From Micromonospora sp. NBC_00421 (GTDB lineage: Bacteria; Actinomycetota; Actinomycetes; Mycobacteriales; Micromonosporaceae): DNA of 64,000 nucleotides. Below, piece after piece: positions 58,830-64,000 of the stretch. The position numbers and the translations under genes are program-made. The stretch covers positions 1,364,001 through 1,428,000 of the forward strand of contig NZ_CP107929.1 in assembly GCF_036017915.1 (NCBI RefSeq), given 5' to 3'. The notes beneath the pieces are model-generated. The model was not told where the DNA came from. It ran no database searches and saw nothing but the letters and a program-made list of their open reading frames with translations. Position 1 is the stretch's first letter. Every line of letters starts with the position of its first letter.

Positions 58830-59782
58830 AGGTCGCCGTCCTGTCCCTCGCGCACGAGCGCGCCGAGGCCTACGCCCGTCTGCTGCACGACCTGCCCGAC
58901 GTCGAACTGCTCGTCGCCGACCCCGACGGCACCGCCGACGACCAGGAACGGGGCCGGACCCTCGCCGGACAGCTCGGGGTGCCCTACGCCGACGACTGGG
59001 ACGAGGTCACGCAGTGGCGTCCACACGCCGTCGTGGTCACCGGGGAGGTCGGCCGTCGCCGGGAGGTGGTCGAGCGGATGGCCGAGGCGGAGGCGTTCGT
59101 GCTGTGCGAACAGCCGCTGGCGCTCACCGAGTCGGACGTCAAGGAGATGGTGGACGCCTGCGACATGGCGGGTGTCCGGCTCACCCTCGCCTCCCCGGCC
59201 TGCTACGGCGAGGCGTTCGCCGCGATCCGTCGGGGGATCGCCGACGGCGTCGTCGGCACCCTGACGACCATCCACGGCGCATACCACACCCCGCCGGTGG
59301 CCGGCCTGGGCGCCGTCGCCGCCAACGCCCCGTACCTGCTCGACCTGGTGGACACGGTGCTCGACGGGGCACCGGCGGAGCGGGTGTACGCGCAGGCGAA
59401 CGACGTGCTCGGTGGGGGGCAGGGCGTCGAGAGCGCCGCGGTGCTCACCGTCACCTACCGCGGTGGGGTGGTCGCCACGCTCGACTGCAGTTGGAGCAGG
59501 TCGCCGGCGGCCGGACCGACGCTGACCCTCGTCGGGGACCGGGCGAGCGTGGAGTACGACGCCGCGCCCCGGTTGCTCGGCGGGTTCGACGCCGCCACCG
59601 GCGGTGAGCGGCGGGAAACGGGTGGGGAGGACCGGTATCCGCTGATGCTCCGGGAATTCCTCGACACGATCGACACCGGCAAGGGAGCCGGCCCCGACGG
59701 CGAGGTCGGGTTACGCACGCAGCGGATCATCCAGGCCGCCTACGAATCGATGCGCACCGGGCAGCCCGTCGACGTCGGATGA
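58826..59782 (+). CDS. Gfo/Idh/MocA-family protein with altered active-site motif (EQP)
   Basis: The 318-residue protein overlaps its upstream neighbour (ATGA). It keeps the family pattern (HAVVVTGEVGRRREVVERM, ANAPYLLDLVDTVLDG, VATLDCSWSR, GDRASVEYD). However, the EKP motif is FVLCEQPLAL, so Gln96 stands where the conserved Lys is expected. The N-terminal glycine loop is also degenerate (VAVLSLAHERAEAYARLL rather than GxGxxG). It may be a non-catalytic partner of the preceding oxidoreductase or use a different mechanism. The family call is sound; the activity is doubtful. Confidence 0.85.
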   Translation: MKVAVLSLAHERAEAYARLLHDLPDVELLVADPDGTADDQERGRTLAGQLGVPYADDWDEVTQWRPHAVVVTGEVGRRREVVERMAEAEAFVLCEQPLALTESDVKEMVDACDMAGVRLTLASPACYGEAFAAIRRGIADGVVGTLTTIHGAYHTPPVAGLGAVAANAPYLLDLVDTVLDGAPAERVYAQANDVLGGGQGVESAAVLTVTYRGGVVATLDCSWSRSPAAGPTLTLVGDRASVEYDAAPRLLGGFDAATGGERRETGGEDRYPLMLREFLDTIDTGKGAGPDGEVGLRTQRIIQAAYESMRTGQPVDVG

Positions 59783-59844
59783 CGACGTCGGCCCTGGCCG
59801 ACCTCGGGATCCGGACCTGTCGATCACCTTTCGCGAGGATGGCG

Positions 59845-59857
59845 CCGACATTGTCGG
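59845..59857. promoter_or_regulatory. short palindrome upstream of the DUF5988-like gene
   Basis: CCGACATTGTCGG has perfect 6-bp arms around one base. It lies 58 bp before the start at 59915, at the left boundary of the polyketide locus. It could be an operator or a small hairpin. Confidence 0.35.
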
Positions 59858-59914
59858 TGCGGGAATCGCGTGCCCAGGTTCAGGCGGAAACGACCCGGCG
59901 AAATGGGAGACCAG

Positions 59915-60130
59915 ATGAGTGTCACGCAGGTGGAAGTCGTCCTCAGTGGTGGGCCGGTCGATCTGTCGTCGGCGCAGCGCAGCGTCCCGGAGGCGGCGTT
60001 GGGACAAACACTCAAGATTCGACACGGGGCCGGCTACGAGCATTTCGTCCACGACGGTGAGTACCGGACGGTGAACGGCTGCGAGGTGGCGGTGTTCCGC
60101 TGGGCCGGGCGCACGAGAATCGCCGAATAA
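59915..60130 (+). CDS. small DUF5988-like protein
   Basis: The 71-residue protein reads VTQVEVVLSGGPVDL near the start and GYEHFVHDGEYRTVNG and VAVFRWAGRTRIAE toward the end, which fits my recollection of the small DUF5988 proteins found in Streptomyces and Micromonospora natural-product clusters. ATG 59915 has GGGAG upstream; an earlier ATG (59870) lacks a site. It probably belongs to the polyketide locus that follows, with 37 bp to the P450 gene. Its function is unknown. Confidence 0.72.
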   Translation: MSVTQVEVVLSGGPVDLSSAQRSVPEAALGQTLKIRHGAGYEHFVHDGEYRTVNGCEVAVFRWAGRTRIAE

Positions 60131-60167
60131 ACCGCTCACCCACCATTTTCCGAGGGAGAAGGATTCC

Positions 60168-61361
60168 ATGACCGACGCCATTTCCTTCGAGCAGCCGTGG
60201 GCGCGGACCGACAAGTTCGACCCGCCGGCGATCTTCGACGAGCTGCGGGAACAGCGTCCGCTCGCCCGGATGCGCTACCCGGACGGGCACGTCGGTTGGA
60301 TCGTCTCCAGTTACGACCTGGTGCGGGAGGTCCTCAGCGACCTGCGGTTCAGCCACAGCTGCGAGGTCGGTCACTTCCCGGTGACGCACCAGGGGCAGGT
60401 GATCCCGACCCACCCGTTGATCCCCGGGATGTTCATCCACATGGACCCGCCCGAGCACACCCGGTACCGCCGGCTGCTGACCGGGGAGTTCACCGTCCGG
60501 CGGACCAGTCGGTTGACGTCGCACGTGCAGGCCGTCGCCGCGGAGCAGATCGAGGTCATGCGGGCGCACGGAGCACCTGTGGACCTGGTCGAGACCTTCG
60601 CCCGGCCGCTGGTGCTGCGGGTGTTGTCCGAGCTGGTCGGCCTGCCGTACGCGGAACGCGACCGCTATCTGCACGCGGTGATCCTCCTGCACGACGCCGA
60701 GGCGGACCCGGCGGCCGCGGCCGCCGCCTACGCCGAGGCGGGGGCGTTCTTCGACGAGGTCATCGACAGGCGTCGACAGCAGCCCGGCGACGACCTGATC
60801 AGTGCCCTGGTCGCCGACGAGGAGCTGACCGGGGAGGAGGTACGCAACATCGTCACGCTGCTGCTGTTCGCGGGCTACGAGACCACGGAGAGCGCGCTGG
60901 CAGTCGGCGTGTTCGCCCTGCTGCACCACCAGGACCAGCTGGCCCTGCTCCGGGCGGAACCGGCGAGGCTCGACGCCGCGATCGAGGAACTGCTGCGTTA
61001 CCTGACGGTCAACCAGTACCACACGTACCGCACCGCGCTGGAGGACCTCAAGCTCCACGGCGAGTTGATCAGGAAGGGGGACACCGTCACGGTGTCCTTG
61101 CCGGCGGCCAACCGTGACCCGGCCAAGTTCGGGTGCCCCGCGAAACTGGACATCGAGCGGGAGACCTCGGGCCACGTGGCGTTCGGCTTCGGCGTCCACC
61201 AGTGCCTCGGTCAGAACCTCGCCCGGATCGAGCTGCGTACCGGGCTGTCGGCACTGTTGCAGGCCTTCCCCGACCTGGGGTTGGCCGTCCCGGCCGACGA
61301 GGTGCCGCTGCGCCTGCAGGGTTCCGTCTTCGCGGTGAAGAACCTCCCCGTCCGCTGGTGA
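60168..61361 (+). CDS. cytochrome P450
   Basis: The 397-residue soluble bacterial P450 shows the I-helix [13 protein letters not shown] (A-G-x-E-T-T), the K-helix EELLRY (ExxR) and the haem loop [17 protein letters not shown] with axial Cys346. [15 protein letters not shown] and LLTGEF are typical of CYP105/107-like enzymes. It would hydroxylate or epoxidise the polyketide made downstream, using a ferredoxin partner not seen here. ATG 60168 is preceded by GAGGGAGAAGG. It lies between the DUF5988-like gene and the PKS, 40 bp before the latter. Confidence 0.95.
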   Translation: MTDAISFEQPWARTDKFDPPAIFDELREQRPLARMRYPDGHVGWIVSSYDLVREVLSDLRFSHSCEVGHFPVTHQGQVIPTHPLIPGMFIHMDPPEHTRYRRLLTGEFTVRRTSRLTSHVQAVAAEQIEVMRAHGAPVDLVETFARPLVLRVLSELVGLPYAERDRYLHAVILLHDAEADPAAAAAAYAEAGAFFDEVIDRRRQQPGDDLISALVADEELTGEEVRNIVTLLLFAGYETTESALAVGVFALLHHQDQLALLRAEPARLDAAIEELLRYLTVNQYHTYRTALEDLKLHGELIRKGDTVTVSLPAANRDPAKFGCPAKLDIERETSGHVAFGFGVHQCLGQNLARIELRTGLSALLQAFPDLGLAVPADEVPLRLQGSVFAVKNLPVRW

Positions 61362-61401
61362 GCGTTCCGCTCCGCTGATCCTCGAAAGGACCTGCCCCGC
61401 C

Positions 61402-64000
61402 GTGCGCACCGACCTCATCAGGCCATTGCCCGTCACGCTCCAGGAGAACGCGGCCCGGTTTCCCGGCAAGGTGGCCTTCGAGGACGACCGGCGGGCGGTG
61501 ACGTACCGCGACCTCGAGGCGCGGACCCGGCGGCTCGCGGGGCACCTGGGGGGCCTCGGCGTCCGGCCCGGTGACCGGGTGGCCATCTGGCTGCCCCAGT
61601 CGGTGTCGACGGTGGAGAGCTACCTCGCGATCGTGCGCGCCGCCGGCGTCGGGGTGCCGCTCAACCCCGCCTCGGCGCAGGCCGAGCTGGAGTACCTGCT
61701 GTCCGACAGCGGCGCCACGGTGATCGTCACCGATGCCGCACAGGCCGGCAGGCTCCGGTCGATGCCGCACCTGACGGTGCTGGTGACCGGTGCCGAGGTG
61801 CCGACCGGGACGCTGTCGTACGACGCGCTCGCCGATGCCGAACCGGACCAGCCGGCCCGCGACGACCTCGGTCTCGACGACGTGGCCTGGATGTTCTACA
61901 CCTCGGGGACGACCGGCCACCCCAAGGGTGTGCTGTCGACCCAGCGCAACTGTCTCTGGTCCGTCGCCTCCTGCTACGTGCCGATTCCCGGGCTGACCGA
62001 CCGGGACCGGGTGCTCTGGCCGCTCCCGCTGTTCCACAGCCTCTCGCACATCGCCTGCGTGCTGTCCGTCACCGTGGTCGGTGCCACCGCCCGGATCATG
62101 GACGGCAGTTCCGCGTCGGACGTGCTCCGGGTGCTCCGGGAGCAGGAGTCGACCTTCCTGGCCGGGGTGCCCACCACCTACCAGCACCTGGTGACGGCGG
62201 CCCGGCAGCACGGCTTCTCGGCACCCCACCTGCGGATCGGCCTGGCCGGCGGAGCGGTCCTCGCCGCCGGGCTGCGCCGGGAGTTCGAGGAGACCTTCGG
62301 GGTGCCGCTCGTCGACGCGTACGGCAGCACCGAGACCTGCGGGGCGATCACCATCAACCCGCCGGACGGCCGGCGGGTCGACGGATCCTGCGGCCTGCCC
62401 GTGCCGGGCGTCGAGGTGCGCATCGTCGACCCCGGTACCGGAGTGGACCGTCCCGCCGGGGTCGAGGGGGAGGTGTGGGTCCGTGGGCCGAACGTCATGG
62501 TCGGCTACCACGACAGCCCGGAGGCGACCGCCGAGGCACTGCGCGACGGCTGGTTCCGCACCGGAGACCTGGCCCGGCGGGACGACGCCGGGTACTTCAC
62601 CATCTGCGGGCGGAGCAAGGAGCTGATCATCCGCGGTGGGGAGAACATCCACCCCACGGAGGTGGAGGCGGTGCTGCGGACCGTCCCCGGGGTCGCCGAC
62701 GCCGCCGTGGCGGGCCTGCCGCACGACACGCTCGGCGAGGTGCCGGTGGCGTACGTGATCCCCGGCGACACCGGGTTCGACGTCCAGGCCCTGCTGAGCC
62801 GGTGCCGCGAGCGGCTCTCCGCCTACAAGGTGCCCGCCGAGGTCCGCGAGGTGACGCACATCCCCCGCACCGCCTCCGGCAAGGTCCAGCGGCGGCTGCT
62901 GGCCGAACAGCCCGGCCGGGTGGTGTACGCGGCGACCGAGCACCACGACGCGCTGACGACCGTCGCCGAGCCCGACGACGCCGTCGCGGCGACCCTGCGG
63001 CGTCGGCTGTCCGCACTCGACGAACCGGCCCAACTGGCCCTCCTGGACGACCTGGTCCGCACCCAGGCGGCGGCGGTGTCGGGACAGCCGGGGCCCGGGT
63101 CGGTCCCGGCCGACCGGGCGTTCCGCGACCTGGGCTTCACCTCGCTGGCCGTCGTCGCACTGCGCAACCGGTTGACGGCGGGCACCGGGCTGCGGCTGCC
63201 GACCAGCGTTGTCTTCGACCATCCCACCTCGCTGGCGTTGGCCGCCTGGCTGCGGGCCGAGCTCCTCGGCGTCGACCGGACGGTCGACGAGCCGGTGCCG
63301 GTCGCCGACTTCGACGAACCCGTCGCCATCGTGGGTATGGCCTGCCGGCTGCCCGGTGGGGTGAGCGGGCCGGAGGAGCTGTGGGACCTGGTGGCCGCCG
63401 GTGTCGACGCGGTCGCCGAGTTCCCCGACGACCGGGGCTGGGACCTCGATCGGCTGTTCGACCCGGATCCGGACCGCACCGGCACCTCGTACACCCGGCA
63501 CGGTGGTTTCCTGCGCGATGCCGGGCTGTTCGACGCGGGGTTCTTCGGGATCTCGCCGCGTGAGGCGCTGGCCATGGATCCGCAGCAGCGGTTGCTGCTG
63601 GAGACCTCGTGGGAGGCGCTGGAGCGGGCCGGCATCGACGCCTCGTCGCTGAAGGGCACCGACGTCGGCGTGTTCACCGGCGTCTTCGGCCACGGCTACG
63701 GCACCGGCGTCGACGCGCCGGAGCTGGAGGGCTTCACCACCACGGGGTCGGCCACCAGCGTGGCATCGGGGCGGGTGTCCTACGTGTTCGGCTTCGAGGG
63801 GCCGGCGATCACCGTGGACACCGCCTGCTCGTCGTCGCTGGTGGCGGTGCACCTCGCCGCCCAGGCCCTGCGGCAGGGCGAGTGTTCCCTGGCGCTGGCC
63901 GGCGGGGCGACGGTGATGGCGAACCCGGACACCTTCGTGGAGTTCTCCCGGCAGCGGGCGCTCGCCCCGGACGGCCGGTGCAAGGCGTACGCCGCCACCG
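61402..64000 (+). CDS. modular type I polyketide synthase, loading module CoL-ACP then KS (partial)
   Basis: The gene is cut by the right edge after 866 codons. Residues ~1-515 form an acyl-CoA-ligase-like loading domain: [53 protein letters not shown] and [11 protein letters not shown]. Residues ~535-625 are an acyl carrier protein with LGFTSLAVV (serine 581). From ~640 a ketosynthase begins ([36 protein letters not shown] with Cys809). A CoL-ACP start means the chain is primed by a free carboxylic acid activated in situ, as in rapamycin- or candicidin-type PKSs. GTG 61402 is a likely start, with AAAGGA upstream. Confidence 0.95.
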   Translation, partial: MRTDLIRPLPVTLQENAARFPGKVAFEDDRRAVTYRDLEARTRRLAGHLGGLGVRPGDRVAIWLPQSVSTVESYLAIVRAAGVGVPLNPASAQAELEYLLSDSGATVIVTDAAQAGRLRSMPHLTVLVTGAEVPTGTLSYDALADAEPDQPARDDLGLDDVAWMFYTSGTTGHPKGVLSTQRNCLWSVASCYVPIPGLTDRDRVLWPLPLFHSLSHIACVLSVTVVGATARIMDGSSASDVLRVLREQESTFLAGVPTTYQHLVTAARQHGFSAPHLRIGLAGGAVLAAGLRREFEETFGVPLVDAYGSTETCGAITINPPDGRRVDGSCGLPVPGVEVRIVDPGTGVDRPAGVEGEVWVRGPNVMVGYHDSPEATAEALRDGWFRTGDLARRDDAGYFTICGRSKELIIRGGENIHPTEVEAVLRTVPGVADAAVAGLPHDTLGEVPVAYVIPGDTGFDVQALLSRCRERLSAYKVPAEVREVTHIPRTASGKVQRRLLAEQPGRVVYAATEHHDALTTVAEPDDAVAATLRRRLSALDEPAQLALLDDLVRTQAAAVSGQPGPGSVPADRAFRDLGFTSLAVVALRNRLTAGTGLRLPTSVVFDHPTSLALAAWLRAELLGVDRTVDEPVPVADFDEPVAIVGMACRLPGGVSGPEELWDLVAAGVDAVAEFPDDRGWDLDRLFDPDPDRTGTSYTRHGGFLRDAGLFDAGFFGISPREALAMDPQQRLLLETSWEALERAGIDASSLKGTDVGVFTGVFGHGYGTGVDAPELEGFTTTGSATSVASGRVSYVFGFEGPAITVDTACSSSLVAVHLAAQALRQGECSLALAGGATVMANPDTFVEFSRQRALAPDGRCKAYAAT

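Noticed and set aside
61087..63852. 921-residue minus-strand frame opposite the PKS
   Set aside because: It overlaps unmistakable CoL, ACP and KS motifs on the plus strand and has no recognisable content.

Overview
The window is high-GC actinobacterial DNA (about 70% G+C or more by eye) with frequent GTG starts, 4-bp GTGA/ATGA gene overlaps, and many secreted polysaccharide-active enzymes carrying CBM2 and ricin-type (CBM13) modules. Together with SARP regulators, NRPS/PKS genes and a short intergenic repeat of a kind I associate with Micromonospora/Salinispora, this suggests Micromonosporaceae, most likely Micromonospora. The genus is an inference; no rRNA or other marker gene is present. 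I saw no tRNA, rRNA, CRISPR array, transposase or integrase.

Layout. (1) 1-8720 is the right-hand part of a small NRPS-like cluster that continues off the left edge: a TauD-type dioxygenase, a free-standing condensation protein, a free-standing adenylating enzyme, a large SARP-NB-ARC-TPR regulator and two free-standing carrier proteins. The condensation protein and one carrier each carry what looks like an orphan C-terminal subdomain of an adenylation enzyme. (2) 9487-13588 is a four-gene operon: phenylacetate-CoA-ligase-like (PaaK/CapK) protein, small ABM-like protein, GNAT acetyltransferase and Acg-like nitroreductase. (3) 13692-18490 holds single genes: a membrane protein, a truncated Imm7-like remnant, a sulfotransferase, an ABC-F ATPase, an alpha/beta hydrolase that has lost its nucleophile segment, and a UBP-type zinc finger protein. 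(4) 18721-24461 is a cellulose-utilisation island: two convergent GH5 enzymes, a LacI-type sensor domain without its HTH, and a ROK regulator. (5) 24625-32588 is a divergent envelope-glycan or redox locus. The minus-strand operon has seven tightly packed genes (GT2, DUF2064 transferase, methyltransferase, cytochrome-b/molybdopterin oxidoreductase, membrane protein, response regulator, histidine kinase). The plus-strand operon has a 4-epimerase-like SDR and a multi-pass membrane protein. A secreted DUF1996 protein follows. (6) 34569-37535 is a haloacetate-dehalogenase-like hydrolase divergent from a second SARP-like regulator. (7) 37720-41493 is a compact three-gene operon: a stand-alone NRPS-type adenylation enzyme, a membrane flavoprotein of ferric-reductase type and a crotonase, facing a two-component system at 41537-43700. 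I regard this as the best candidate for an undescribed system. (8) 43757-49843 holds a GH62 arabinofuranosidase with LacI-type operators and a 1184-residue secreted ThuA/sorbosone-dehydrogenase/PKD/ricin protein. (9) 50366-59782 is a sugar ABC importer with a sugar isomerase, a CBM2 protein with no catalytic domain, and two Gfo/Idh/MocA oxidoreductases. (10) 59915-64000 opens a type I polyketide cluster: DUF5988-like protein, cytochrome P450, and a modular PKS whose loading module is CoA-ligase/ACP followed by KS, cut by the right edge.

The genes form a mosaic typical of a soil actinomycete chromosome arm: natural-product loci at both edges, plant-polysaccharide degradation and sugar import between them, and several signalling pairs. 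Perfect intrinsic-terminator hairpins sit between most convergent genes and were used as boundaries.
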